Positions 8,896 to 19,000 of a DNA stretch of 64,000 nucleotides are shown in pieces. Below the pieces are notes generated by a model. It ran no database searches. It saw only the letters and a list, made by a program, of their open reading frames with translations, and was not told the origin of the DNA. The stretch covers positions 62,001 through 126,000 of the forward strand of contig JAWKHL010000008.1 of NCBI GenBank assembly GCA_041394845.1, in the 5' to 3' direction. Source of the stretch: JAHCHG01 sp041394845. Its GTDB lineage: Bacteria > Acidobacteriota > Blastocatellia > Pyrinomonadales > Pyrinomonadaceae. Every line of letters begins with the position of its first letter. Within the stretch, counting starts at the first letter, position 1. Made by a program: the position numbers and the translations under genes.

Positions 8896-9154
8896 TTTTT
8901 TCTCCTAATGTTTGTTTCCGCGACTAAACGAAATTTAGTCGGAAAAATTTTTTTGGTTTCTAACCGAGGAGAGTTGGCAGGTAATTATTGGGGAAAAAAT
9001 TTAATCGAGGAGATCATTACCAATTGGCTGACGAATGGTTCGCGCCTTTTTGCACAAAGTAAAAAACGATCCGGTCGAGGAGATTCGGCTCGGCCACCTG
9101 AGGTTTTAATTGAAATAAAACGGCGGGGGGCGGTTAAAACCGGTCGTAACTTTT

Positions 9155-9826
9155 TTAACGATATGGGATCGGATCTTTTAAACCGGCGCGCTCAAAACCG
9201 CGAAGCCGGAGAGCGCAGGAGTCGCAGGTTCCGCAGGCCAGATCTTCGCTCCGGTAACACGACCACGAAAGGTGAAGCGGGGCCCCGAGTTCAACCCCTT
9301 TTATGACGATCTCGGCTTTGGAAAGATGAATGATCGGCGTTTTGATCCTTATTTTGGTGTCGGGTTTGGTGCCGGTTTCGATCGTCTTTTCGAACGCCGC
9401 GTAAAATTCCGGCCGGCAATCGGGATAACCGGAAGAATCTTCGGCCACGGCCCCGATGTAGATCGCAGTTGCGCCGATGACCTCGGCCCAACTGGTCGCG
9501 ATCGAAAGCATATTGGCGTTGCGGAAAGGAACGTAAGAGGTCGGGATTTCTTTATTTTCGAGATCCGCTTCCGCCACCTCGATACTGCGGTCGGTGAGCG
9601 ACGAACCGCCGATCCGGGCCAGATGTTCGATCGAAATGTCGAGCCGTTTTTCGACTCCGTAATGATCGGCTATGTCGTTAAAAGCCCGGCGCTCGCGCCG
9701 CTGGGTCAACTGGCCGTAGGAAATATGCAAAAAAGCGAGTTGGTCCGAATCTTCCCGCGCGATGGCGGCCGAAACGCAGGAATCCATTCCGCCGGAGACG
9801 AGACAAATTGACAGCTTTTTGTTCAT
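9155..9826 (-). CDS. queC: 7-cyano-7-deazaguanine synthase QueC
   Basis: ATP-dependent conversion of 7-carboxy-7-deazaguanine to preQ0, the step after QueE, supplying queuosine for tRNA or 7-deazaguanine for DNA. I use the start at MNKKLSICLVSGGMDS (9826), giving 223 residues, the family norm; a longer frame upstream has no sensible sequence. The PP-loop SGGMDS is at residues 10-15, and the C-terminal zinc site has four cysteines in CYRSEDLACGTCDSC. It is the second gene of a leftward queE-queC pair. QueD and QueF are not in the window. Confidence 0.96.
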   Translation of the reverse strand: MNKKLSICLVSGGMDSCVSAAIAREDSDQLAFLHISYGQLTQRRERRAFNDIADHYGVEKRLDISIEHLARIGGSSLTDRSIEVAEADLENKEIPTSYVPFRNANMLSIATSWAEVIGATAIYIGAVAEDSSGYPDCRPEFYAAFEKTIETGTKPDTKIRIKTPIIHLSKAEIVIKGVELGAPLHLSWSCYRSEDLACGTCDSCALRLRGFERAGLKDPIPYR

Positions 9827-9985
9827 CGAAGTCAAAAAAAAAACGGCAAAACCTGAGGATGAAACTTTCCGAAATTCTATCTTATTGCATTTGATTTGGC
9901 TAAAACCGGAAGTTTCCCGGAATTCCGACCCCGAAGTTGAAACCCGGAGAAAATCCTGAGAAAAACCGGCCAAAGAGTTGATAAA

Positions 9986-10636
9986 TTAAACTCCGTGAAC
10001 GTCCGGCCCCCAGATGTATTTGTGGAGTTGCAGATTGAGCCGGACGGGCAGACCGCTCCGGGCGACGGTTTCGGCCATTTCCCTGAGATTTTCAACCCCG
10101 AAGACCGGGGAGATCAAAACCTCTCTGGTCCGGTTCGTCAGATCGTATTTTTCGATGATCTCCTGAGCGAATTCCCAGTCTTTGAGATCCGCGATGACGA
10201 ATTTCACCTCGTCTTTTTCTTTGCGGAGTCTTTCCAGATTTTCCCAGTGATTTCTTTCGGCTTCTCCTGAAGCGGGACATTTGACGTCCAGAATGATCTT
10301 CGCCCGCTCATCGACCTTTTCGGTCGAAACGAACCCGCCGGTTTCGATCAGAACCTCGTAGTCGCGGTCGCAGAGTTCGGCGATGAAAGGAAAGACGTTT
10401 TTCTGCGCCAGCGGTTCTCCGCCCGTAACTTCGACCAGCCGACAGCCGAATTCCTCCAACTGCGCGAAAATGTCCTCAAACGAAATTTTCCGGCCGCCGG
10501 TAAATGTGTATTCCGAATCGCACCAGAGGCAGCGCATCGGGCATCCGGTCAGGCGAACGAAACTGCAGGGCCGACCGGCGTGGGTCGATTCGCCCTGGAT
10601 CGAGAGGAAAATTTCGGTGATTCGCAGAAAATACAC
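9986..10636 (-). CDS. queE: 7-carboxy-7-deazaguanine synthase QueE
   Basis: 216-residue radical SAM enzyme that makes 7-carboxy-7-deazaguanine from 6-carboxytetrahydropterin. The N-terminus has the family signature FLSIQGES followed by CPMRCLWC, the CxxxCxxC loop that binds the 4Fe-4S cluster (about residues 32-39). The SAM-binding EVTGGEPLAQ follows. It lies upstream of queC in the same direction with a gap of about 160 bp. A heptamer repeat ends at its start codon, and no preQ1 riboswitch is evident in the leader. Confidence 0.95.
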   Translation of the reverse strand: MYFLRITEIFLSIQGESTHAGRPCSFVRLTGCPMRCLWCDSEYTFTGGRKISFEDIFAQLEEFGCRLVEVTGGEPLAQKNVFPFIAELCDRDYEVLIETGGFVSTEKVDERAKIILDVKCPASGEAERNHWENLERLRKEKDEVKFVIADLKDWEFAQEIIEKYDLTNRTREVLISPVFGVENLREMAETVARSGLPVRLNLQLHKYIWGPDVHGV

Positions 10637-10768
10637 AATTAATTAATGGATAATGGATAATGGATAATGCGAACCGGAAAATTTTCCAAGGCCGGAAATG
10701 ACAGAAAAGGTCAATTAATTTTCCATCATCCGTTAATTTAATTAACCATTATCCGTTAATTTAATTTA
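10637..10768. repeat. GGATAAT heptamer hairpin repeat
   Basis: Three copies of AATGGAT/GGATAAT run from about 10645 to 10668. Complementary units (CCATCATCCGTTAAT, CCATTATCCGTTAAT) lie at 10722-10760. It fills the whole gap between queE and the membrane protein gene. The architecture is the same as the GATTTTG family but the unit differs. Confidence 0.75.
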
Positions 10769-11227
10769 AAACAGTCCGAACCAGCCGAATCGATTGAGGA
10801 TCTCGCCGAGCCCGAACGAGGCCAGATTGGCCACAATGATGGCGATCATCGAACGGATCCAATCCTTCCGGTTGAGTTTCACATCGTTGGTGCGGAAGGT
10901 CACCCAGAATAAAAAACATTCGGCCAGCGGCGCGAAAATTTCGGCCACAAAGATGTAAAGCCCGCGCGGGGAATTGAGGAAGATCATCGGCAAAACCAGA
11001 ACCACTACCGGATATGTGCAAGCCGTCAGCCAGACCCCGCAGAGGGCTTTTTGCTTGAGAGTGAGTTTCGGCGGCAAACCGAAAAGCAAGATCGGCGTTT
11101 CGATCAGGATCGTTACCAGATAACCGGCCGGAAGAAAATACCAGAGATAATCGAGCGGCGCACTGCCCGTAACTTCAATGGCCGGTTCGTCGAACAAAAG
11201 AAACAGTAGGAAGGGGGAAATAGCCAT
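10766..11227 (-). CDS. Four-helix membrane protein, unknown
   Basis: 153 residues with about four hydrophobic segments: near 25-48, 62-85, 88-108 and 128-148. There is no recognised motif and no signal for export beyond the membrane segments. It is upstream of queE on the same strand, but a repeat-filled gap separates them, so co-transcription is uncertain. Confidence 0.65.
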   Translation of the reverse strand: MAISPFLLFLLFDEPAIEVTGSAPLDYLWYFLPAGYLVTILIETPILLFGLPPKLTLKQKALCGVWLTACTYPVVVLVLPMIFLNSPRGLYIFVAEIFAPLAECFLFWVTFRTNDVKLNRKDWIRSMIAIIVANLASFGLGEILNRFGWFGLF

Positions 11228-11364
11228 AATTGGCGATAGATTAGCACATTTTGATTTGATGGTTAATAGTTGAAGGATAAATCTTTTATTGTGGGAACAG
11301 GTTTCGGGTCTTTTGGAAATTAACGGATCTTTTTGAGGTCTCTCCGCTTTGTCCGGGATCGATC

Positions 11365-11396
11365 GAAAAAAAGAGGCGGCCGGTGCGGGCCGCCTC
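11365..11396 (-). terminator. Rho-independent terminator of the VIT/VWA gene
   Basis: On the minus strand GAGGCGGCC and GGCCGCCTC form a perfect 9-bp GC-rich stem with a 6-base loop, followed by seven Ts. It lies about 25 bp beyond the stop of the leftward gene ending at 11422. Confidence 0.9.
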
Positions 11397-11421
11397 GCCG
11401 GTGGGGAGAGTTCTTTGGAGG

Positions 11422-14103
11422 TTAGCGGTTTTGAGGTGAGATAAAGGTGACCGCTTCGAGTTCGGCCAGCGCCGAAATCTTTTCGATCGGTATCTGTCCG
11501 ACCAGGGCCCGGGCCGAGGCCATTTCGGCCAGAACCTCAAAGCCCAGATTTTTCAGCCCGGCGATCACTTCCGGAGTGAGACTGGTGACCCGAACCGTGA
11601 CCGAAGCCCGGCCGTCGCGGACGAAACCGGCCTCATCGGCACCGGCCGGCCCGTTGGTCTTGAGCCGCTCGACCAGCGCCCTGACCGAAGAATGATATTT
11701 GTTCGGTTTGACCTCGATCCGGACATCCTCCAGATTTTGGGAAACCTCGACGGTCTTGTCCGGTTTGAAGTTATAGACTATCTCGCCGGTTACCCTTTTG
11801 ATCTCAAGCTGAAGTTCGGGCAAGGCGAAAGAGGCTTTTCCGGCCGCCTTTTCGGCCGCCTGATAAAACTCCTTCGGTCCGCTCTTCGCCCGCGCCGAGA
11901 TCACCCGGCCGGCATTATCGAGCGTAACTTCGACCCTGACCTCGCCTTTTGAGCGAGCGTCGGCCGGAAAGACCGGTTTGGGCAAAGCGACGCCGGTAAC
12001 GGGTTGGTAAACCGATTTCTCCTCTTCGCCGGTAACGATCAGGGTTTGCTCCTGAACCGTCTTATCGGCGGCGTAATCGGCCCGTATTTTGCTGTCGGTT
12101 TTATTGGCCGGGGTTGGAGCCGGTCGCCGGATCTTATATTTCCGGTTTTCTTTTTTACCCGCCGCCGCGCCGATCGAAACCGGCTCGTCGAATTCGCCGA
12201 ACACTCCGGAGCGGCTGACGCCTTCGGGCATTTCGACCGGAACCTGGATCCGAACGGGTTGTCCGCCGTTGGTGACGACTCGTTCTTCGACCGCCACGAA
12301 CGAGGTGAATTGCGTCATCAGTCGGAATTCGAGTCCGAGGCTGGTGATCGTGTCCTTGATCTCCGCCTTGGCGTTGCCGTTCTGAACTCCGGCGTAATCC
12401 TGTTTGGTCAGATCGTCGATCCGGGTTCTGGCCCAGAGCGTGGCCAGAACGTCGTGGGCCGGCTGATTTTCCGGGAAATTGACGTCAATTTCCCGGACCG
12501 TCTCGCGGCCGAAGGATTTGCCGATCAGTTTGACCTTGCCCCGGCCCGCCTTTTTGAACCTTCCGTGAATGATGACCGGTTTGGCCGAAAACAGATCGTT
12601 GATCCGGCGCGGGTAAACGTCATCGACCTCCAGTTTGCCGAAATCGACCGAAATATCCGTTAATAGCGGATTGCGAACCCGTTCGTGAAACCGTTTGGCG
12701 GCGGCCGATCCGTCGTCTTTGAGCGAAACATATTCGACCTCGCCGCGGCCTTCCTCGGCCATTTTGTCGAGCAGATAACGGTTGACCGAACTGCCGATGC
12801 CGAACGAGAAAATCCGCGCGTTCGGATGTTTTTGGATCTCGGAAAGGATCTCGCCCTCGTTGCCGACGTAACCGTCGGTCATAAAACAGACGACCCGGAT
12901 GTGCTGTTGCGAATCCGATGGTTCGAGAGCGGCCCGGATGGCTTTCATCATCTCGGTTCCGCCGCCGCCCCGGTGCGAAGAGAGAAACTCCTGCGCCTGA
13001 GCGAGATTGGAGGCCGTCGCCGGAACGGGTTTGTCGAACAAAATGCGGGTGTCGCCGGCGAAAGTGATCAGATTAAAAGTGTCCTGCGGGTTAAGACCGT
13101 CGAGCGCCATTTTCATCGATTCTTTGGCTTTATCCAGAGGAAACCCGCTCATCGAGCCGGATGTGTCGACCACGAAAACGATCTCCTTCGGGGTTACGTC
13201 CTGAGAGTTGACGCGCTCGGGCGGTTGGAGGATGAGAGTGAAATATCCGCCGCGTTCGCCCTTGTGCATCAGGATCGCATCTTCGATCCGTTTTCCGGCG
13301 ACATCGTAGCGGAGGATGAAATCTTTGTTGGGAATGGTCTCCCGGTCCCTGAGTTTGACCTCGTAACTGCTGGCCGAGAGCATTGCCGAATCGACCTCGT
13401 GGGATTTCGATTCGATCTTGTCGATCAGAACTCCGGCGTCGAGGCGGACGTCGATGGAGATATCGTGTCCGGCGCGTTCTTTGGCGACCGGCGGCGTGAT
13501 CCGCGAACCGTCCGGCACCCGGTCGGTATCGGGGGCGAAACCGCCGCCCGCGTTCCCGGTCGGGTTTCCGGGAATGTAGCGCGGCCCGACCACCATCGGA
13601 AAGACGAATTCGTAACTTCCGGCCTCGTATTTGAGGGTTTCAACGTAGCTGATCTCGATGACGATCTTTTCGCCGGGGAGGATGTTGGCGACCGATTGAG
13701 TGAAGATATTGGGACGCTCCTGATCGAGCAGGGAGGCGATCTGGCCGTTCGATTTGGCCGCCTCATAAACTTCGCGCGCCTCTTCGCGCTTCATGATCTT
13801 GCCCCTGACGACCCGCTCGCCGATATGCATCGTCATATCATCGACTGCCGCCTCGTCGGGCAGGGGGAAAACGTAGACGGCCTCGATCTTTTCGGTAAAA
13901 TTGTTCTCGAATTCCTGACGCACCTTGACGCGCGAGAGAAATCCGGTGATCTCGGCCTTGACATCCGTGTGTTTGAGCGGAACCAGACCCTTGGCCTTGC
14001 CGTCCGTCCCGACGGCGTTCAATTCGCCCTGAGTTGCCGGATTGGCCCGCATTGAAATGGTAAACAAAAGGATTAGGAGAGTCGGAAGGATAAATTTTTG
14101 CAT
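11422..14103 (-). CDS. VIT and VWA domain protein with TonB C-terminal domain
   Basis: 893 residues, signal peptide at the N-terminus (MQKFILPTLLILLFT). A VIT domain covers about residues 25-155 (VKVRQEFENNFTEKIEAVYVFPLP). A von Willebrand A domain lies near 300-470 with an intact MIDAS, DTSGSMSG, around residue 310. After a linker, residues about 703-785 look like a TonB C-terminal domain: LPKPVFPADARSKGEV with a VxLDNAGRV strand. The last 100 residues are a further small domain. VIT-VWA proteins are usually envelope-associated adhesion or scaffold factors; the TonB_C fusion suggests anchoring within the periplasm. A strong terminator follows. Confidence 0.88.
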   Translation of the reverse strand: MQKFILPTLLILLFTISMRANPATQGELNAVGTDGKAKGLVPLKHTDVKAEITGFLSRVKVRQEFENNFTEKIEAVYVFPLPDEAAVDDMTMHIGERVVRGKIMKREEAREVYEAAKSNGQIASLLDQERPNIFTQSVANILPGEKIVIEISYVETLKYEAGSYEFVFPMVVGPRYIPGNPTGNAGGGFAPDTDRVPDGSRITPPVAKERAGHDISIDVRLDAGVLIDKIESKSHEVDSAMLSASSYEVKLRDRETIPNKDFILRYDVAGKRIEDAILMHKGERGGYFTLILQPPERVNSQDVTPKEIVFVVDTSGSMSGFPLDKAKESMKMALDGLNPQDTFNLITFAGDTRILFDKPVPATASNLAQAQEFLSSHRGGGGTEMMKAIRAALEPSDSQQHIRVVCFMTDGYVGNEGEILSEIQKHPNARIFSFGIGSSVNRYLLDKMAEEGRGEVEYVSLKDDGSAAAKRFHERVRNPLLTDISVDFGKLEVDDVYPRRINDLFSAKPVIIHGRFKKAGRGKVKLIGKSFGRETVREIDVNFPENQPAHDVLATLWARTRIDDLTKQDYAGVQNGNAKAEIKDTITSLGLEFRLMTQFTSFVAVEERVVTNGGQPVRIQVPVEMPEGVSRSGVFGEFDEPVSIGAAAGKKENRKYKIRRPAPTPANKTDSKIRADYAADKTVQEQTLIVTGEEEKSVYQPVTGVALPKPVFPADARSKGEVRVEVTLDNAGRVISARAKSGPKEFYQAAEKAAGKASFALPELQLEIKRVTGEIVYNFKPDKTVEVSQNLEDVRIEVKPNKYHSSVRALVERLKTNGPAGADEAGFVRDGRASVTVRVTSLTPEVIAGLKNLGFEVLAEMASARALVGQIPIEKISALAELEAVTFISPQNR

Positions 14104-14537
14104 AGCTTGAACCTCTACTTAAATTCTGTTGGTTTTATTTCCGAACGGTTTTTCCGCGGTTTAAAAAAGAATCAGTCGTTTTTCGGGAACCGGGAATTTT
14201 ATCGTCATTGACAATTGAGGAACGAAGCTGAGATCGGGGTCTTGCAGGGCGATCGGCATTTATCATTTTTCATTTATCATTTATCGGGGGGAGGCGGTTT
14301 GATTCGTCAGATTCATTGATCAAAAAAAATGTATCAAATACAAATTTAAGTATAACTTTTACAGGAGTTTACGGCTTCCCGCCGCTGGTCACCGATAATC
14401 ACCGCTTATCACAATTTCATTTTCTTTTGATTCCGGGAATCTAAAATAATAATTTGAGCGACAATTCATTTTTCCGCGTCTGAAGGGAAAATGAATCCGG
14501 ATTTTTTGAAGTGAAGATGACATATTGAGGTGTAAAT
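14104..14537. other. Divergent promoter region of 434 bp with a decayed heptamer repeat
   Basis: It separates the leftward VIT/VWA gene from the rightward TIR-like gene. Near 14257-14285 there are iterated ATTTATC-type units, and near 14388-14411 weaker partial complements (GATAATCACCGCTTATCAC), so this resembles an eroded heptamer hairpin. No ORF is credible. GAGGTG just before 14538 serves as the ribosome binding site of the next gene. Confidence 0.5.
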
Positions 14538-15671
14538 ATGTTTCGGGAATATGAAGAGTTACGTCAAGCGCAGAGCGGTTTTTCGTCCTTGTTTCGGGTT
14601 GGAGGTTCCGATGCCGAAATGGAGACCGGAACGGGGCGTTCGGGCGGCGAGACGGCCGAATTGCCGGCCGCGGCCAGCGCCACCGATGCGAGGGAGGTCG
14701 TCAGGATCTTAAATTGCGAAAATTCATTTATCCGGAACTACGAACTGCCGACCGTCAAACCGAGCCGCATTTTTGAACCGAGGAAACTGGAGGCCTATGA
14801 GATCTGGGGCTTGATCGATCGGGATGAAAATTGCATCCGTTTGTCCGGTCTGGGAAATGAACTGGTTCAAAGCCACATCATCGAAAAAAGGATCTACCGG
14901 AAGATCTTACGAAAACTCCCGCCCTATTTCGCCGCCGTCAAATGGATGCTGGAACGGGAATTGAAGATTTTGACCTTTCACGATCTGGCCCGTTTCTGGA
15001 AGGATGAATTTCCCGAACTGCTGCTTGATGAAAAGACTTCCAGAGAGATCGAGATCAGCGCCTTCAGTTTTTTCAGCATCTGCCATTTTGCCGAACTCGG
15101 GCTTTTGACGATCGGAAAGCGCGGTCAACCGACCCGCCTCAGCATCAATCAAAGCGAGTTGAAATGTTTTCTCGATGACGATGATGGCTTCGATTCGAAT
15201 AGCGGAAATCCCATTTGCTCCCAAGCCCTGCCGAAACAAAAGAACCGGCGGATCTACATTTCGCAAAACGGAGAAAAGCCGACCGATCATCTGCCGGATC
15301 TGCTCGAACTGGCGGGGTTTTCAACGATAATGACGGGAAACATCGAACTGGAAAATGATCTGTTCAATTCGGTTCAGCTGTCCCGAATGCAAAAATGCAG
15401 CTACGGGCTATTTATCCTCGGCGAATCGGACTGCCAGGGTGGAAAGGGGGCGAAAAGGGAACTGGCGGGCGAAAAGATCATCGAGATCAACGCCGCTCTG
15501 GCCCTGTTTAATGATCGGAATATTTTCCTGTGGAACAGCAAAAAGGATCCGCCGCCGGTTTTGGATGAAAGCCGGTTGAGAATTTTCACGAAAAACGGAT
15601 CGGAATGGGAAACCGGGCTTAGGATCACAAGGGCATTTAAAGAGCTCGAAGAAACTCAGAATTTGTTTTAG
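14538..15671 (+). CDS. Winged-helix protein with a C-terminal TIR-like nucleotide-binding domain (tentative)
   Basis: 377 residues, no signal peptide. Residues 1-50 are low-complexity. About 80-210 is helical with winged-helix character (YEIWGLIDRDENCIRLSGLG, then FAELGLLTIGKRGQPTRL). From about 237 the order of elements fits the TIR-like family PF10137: a first strand RRIYIS, a helix, LLELAGFSTIM, a helix, a core strand YGLFILGESD, then KIIEINAALALF with a glutamate near 316 at the place of the family's NVIFELG, then RNIFLW and a late WETGLRITRAFKEL. The match is by eye and degenerate. Such domains consume NAD or bind nucleotides in defence systems, but no defence partner is adjacent. Isolated between a repeat gap and a strong terminator. 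Confidence 0.6.
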   Translation: MFREYEELRQAQSGFSSLFRVGGSDAEMETGTGRSGGETAELPAAASATDAREVVRILNCENSFIRNYELPTVKPSRIFEPRKLEAYEIWGLIDRDENCIRLSGLGNELVQSHIIEKRIYRKILRKLPPYFAAVKWMLERELKILTFHDLARFWKDEFPELLLDEKTSREIEISAFSFFSICHFAELGLLTIGKRGQPTRLSINQSELKCFLDDDDGFDSNSGNPICSQALPKQKNRRIYISQNGEKPTDHLPDLLELAGFSTIMTGNIELENDLFNSVQLSRMQKCSYGLFILGESDCQGGKGAKRELAGEKIIEINAALALFNDRNIFLWNSKKDPPPVLDESRLRIFTKNGSEWETGLRITRAFKELEETQNLF

Positions 15672-15723
15672 GAAAAAGCGCGAATTTTCAAAGGGGATTT
15701 TTTTAGATTTACTTTATCTGAAG

Positions 15724-15773
15724 AAAAACAAGGGCGGCACAAAGTTATTTTTCTTTGTGCCGCCCTTGTTTTT
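15724..15773. terminator. Perfect 21-bp hairpin, bidirectional terminator
   Basis: AAAAACAAGGGCGGCACAAAG pairs perfectly with its complement across an 8-base loop, with A-run and T-run at the two ends. It lies about 50 bp past the TIR-like gene, and because both ends carry the runs it could also stop leftward transcription. Confidence 0.92.
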
Positions 15774-15789
15774 AAGGCATTCACCAGGT

Positions 15790-16000
15790 GGTTTTTGAAG
15801 TTGTTTTTTTAGTGTTTTTAACCAGCTGTCGACGACGGCGAGATGTTTTTATCCCCACGATGCCAATCGTGGGGATAAAATGTGCCAAAACCGACAAAGC
15901 CATTGAAAATGGCGATATGCCATGTCGCGGTTTCCTGTTCCCATAACTCGCGTTATGGGCTACAGATATATCGTCGGTTTCACCGACTGATTTGTAAATT
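15790..16000. repeat. Cluster of short palindromes
   Basis: Three hairpins follow one another. TTTTATCCCCACGAT pairs perfectly over 15 bp with its complement (15847-15880, loop GCCA). CCCATAAC pairs with GTTATGGG (15940-15959). GTCGGT pairs with ACCGAC near 15972-15986. The stretch around TTATGGGCTACAGATAT resembles palindromic repeat units seen between genes in other phyla. No ORF is credible. It lies between the terminator and the 3' end of the TonB receptor. Confidence 0.7.
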
Positions 16001-16050
16001 CATCAATTTCAAAGATCAGCTATCGAATACCGTTTTTAAATCCTTCTTAC

Positions 16051-19000
16051 TTAAAAGAAAAATTTGGCCCGGAAAGTAACCGAGCGCCCGTAATGGTCGC
16101 CGATCTCGTAATTGTTGAAATTACTGCTGGCGACGTTTACCAGCGAAGTGTTGGTCTGCAAACCGCCGATGTCCAAAGCCAGCGCGGTCGGGTTGAAGGT
16201 TCCGATAATTTTCGGTCTTTGATTGAAGATGTCGAAAAATTCCGCACCGATCTGGAAGTTGTACCGGTCGCCGAACCGGAAGTTTTTCAGGAAATTCATA
16301 TCCGTCCGGCTGAACCCGTTCGAGCGCAGGGTGTTTCTTCCGGCGGTGGCGATGGCGCCGGGACCGGCCTGAACATACTGCGCGTTTGGATTCAGAACAA
16401 CGTAAGCGACGGTTGTCGGATCTCCCAAACCGACCGTTTGACCGTTGGCGTTGACGGCTCTGACACCGCTTCCGGTTCCCTCGACTCCGCTGATATTGAG
16501 GATCGTCCGGTCGCCGGCCGAATCTCCGTTGAGGTTTGAATCCAAACCCGAAAGCGGCGTGATCGGTTGTCCCGACTGGGCCTGAAAAATGGCGGCGATC
16601 TGCCATCCGCCCAAAAGCGAGCGGACGAATTTGTTCGGATCGTTCTTGAAATAGGGGATCTCGTAGATCGCCGAAAGGGCGAAACGATGCGGAACATCGA
16701 GCGGGGACAAACCCCATTCGTTGTCGATATCGAACGGATCCTGGGGGCGACGCGGATTGACCGCGCTCGAATTAAGCTCGTTGGTCGAGTTATCCATCGT
16801 TTTGCTGAAAGTGTACGCCGCGGTCAGGGCCAGATTATTGCTCAGTCGCCGGGTCAAACTGGCCGAACCGGAATCGTATCTCGATTCGCCGACCGGCGAA
16901 AATTCGACCACGAAACTCTCGAAACCGTATTGGCCGAGAAAACTCCGCCTTTGCGCCTGAATGTCGCCCAGAGTGGTCGGCAAATTGCCCAACTGCTGAG
17001 CGGAAGGCTGGGTGAAGAAGGTCGGGAGGCCGAGATCCGACGGGACGACTCCGGCGTTCAGGCGAAACTGGACGGGCAAATTGCGTCCCTTTGTTCCGAG
17101 ATACCTGAACTCGATGGCCGTTGACGGGGACAGTTCGCGCTGGTAGGAAATGGTCCACGAATAGGAGATCGGGGTTTTCCGGTCGGGGATCCGGGCCTGC
17201 GTCAGACTTCTGGCCTGCGCCGTTGTCGTAACGGGCGGCAGAATCCCGGGCAATCCGCCGTTTTGCAGAAACGGCTGGGTCGGGTCGATATTGGCCACGT
17301 CCGGATTCAGTTCGCCCTGAGCCTGTGGCGGCAGGGAAAGCGTGGACAGGTTCTGAAAGATCGTGTAGTAGCTGACGCCGAAGTTGGCCCGGATCGAGCT
17401 TTGCCCTTCCTCGCCGAACAGCAGGCGTCCGATGTAGCCTTTACCGTTCGGAGAATAAGCGACGCCGATCCTCGGGGCGAAATCGTTTTTATCGGTTTTC
17501 GGCCGGTGAAATTCGATCACGCCGGGAACGTCGGCGATGGAATTGAGTTCCTGGAGTTTCTCGTCTCTCGCCAGGGTCGAGTATTCGTAGCGCAGACCGA
17601 GATTCAAGGTCAGGTTCGGCCGGATCTTCCAGTCGTCCTGTCCGAAAAAGTAGATCGCGCTTTGATTGCCGACGAACTCCGGCGTTCCGACTCCGCGCAG
17701 GGCCGAGAACGACGGGACCGAATCGCTGATCAGTTCATCGAAACTCGAATACAAATAGTCTCCGCGGCTTCGCGGCAGGAACAAACTGCGACCGATGTAT
17801 TTCCGGTATTCGCCGCCGGCCTTGAAGCTGTGATTGCCGCGAATGTAGGTCAAAGATTCGTACAATTGATACAGATTATCGACCGGATGACCCTGCGGAA
17901 GCGATCCGCCGGGACCGATGTCGATCCCGGTCTCAACGTCGAAGATGTTCGGAAAATCGTTGAACTCGGCATTTTTCAGAGGATAGTTGGTTTGCGTGTC
18001 GCGGTAGGAAAGACGCAGGTCGTTGACCATGCTGGCTCCGATCGTGCGGATCCAGTTGGCCGAAAACAGCTGGGATTTGAAATCGACCAGATTGTTGAAT
18101 TCGGGAATCGTTCCGAAGGCGTTCCCTCCGGGCTGTTCGGCCCCGTTTTTCTGGTAGCTGTAACGGAAACGAACCTGATCCCGGTTGTTCGGATTGTAGT
18201 CGAAGTTCAAATGAAACAGGTTGTTATCGAATCCGGTGGGCGAGATGACGCTGGCCGTTCCGAATGAAATGCAATTGGGATCGCCCGGAGTGGCCGCGCA
18301 ATTGACGCCGGGGGCCAAAACCGGTTGAAGAAATTCCTGATTTGGGGCCTGAATGGAATATTGCCGCAGGATGTTGACGACGTGGGAACTGGCTCCGGGA
18401 AGATTGGCGATCTGGTCGAGACCGGCGCCGGTCGGAGCGGCGAAACTGTAGGCCGAACCGGCCGAACTGTCGTTTTGCCGTTCGAAAGCGGTAAAGAAGA
18501 AAAGCTTGTTTTTGACGATCGGCCCGCCGACCGTAAAGCCGTAGCGATGGTCGCGAAAACGCGGGTTTTCGCTCAAAGCCCCGCTCTCGATCAGGCTTTC
18601 GGTTTGGGTGGAAAGAGCGTTGAATTTCTCGCTTTGACCGTAATAAAACCCCGAACCGCTGAAACGGTTGGTGCCCGATTTGGTGATCGTATTGAACAGC
18701 CCGCCGGCTCCGTTGCCGAATTCGGCGTTGTAATTATTGGTCAACAGCGAAAATTCCTGAATGGCGTCCTGGATCACGCTGTTGACCGGACCGGTAACGG
18801 CAGCGTCGTTGTTATCGACTCCGTCAACCGTAAAACTGTTCCCGCGCGGGCGGGTTCCTCCGACCGAACCGCCGGCGCCGAGGACCCCGGCCGAACGCTC
18901 GACCACGTTCGGGGCCAGAACCGCCAGTTGATTCTGGTTCCCGAAGATCGGAAGTTCGCGGACCTGTTCGGTTTCAAAACTTTTTCCGAGCTGAGAGGAA

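Noticed and set aside
10637..10768. preQ1 riboswitch in front of queE
   Set aside because: The region is filled by a heptamer repeat; the short C-rich hairpin and A-rich tail of preQ1-I are not seen.
12685..14055. Long open frame (456 codons) on the plus strand
   Set aside because: It lies opposite the VIT/VWA gene. The minus-strand frame has a signal peptide, domains and a terminator, while this frame is a Phe/Arg/Val-rich shadow typical of the antisense strand here.
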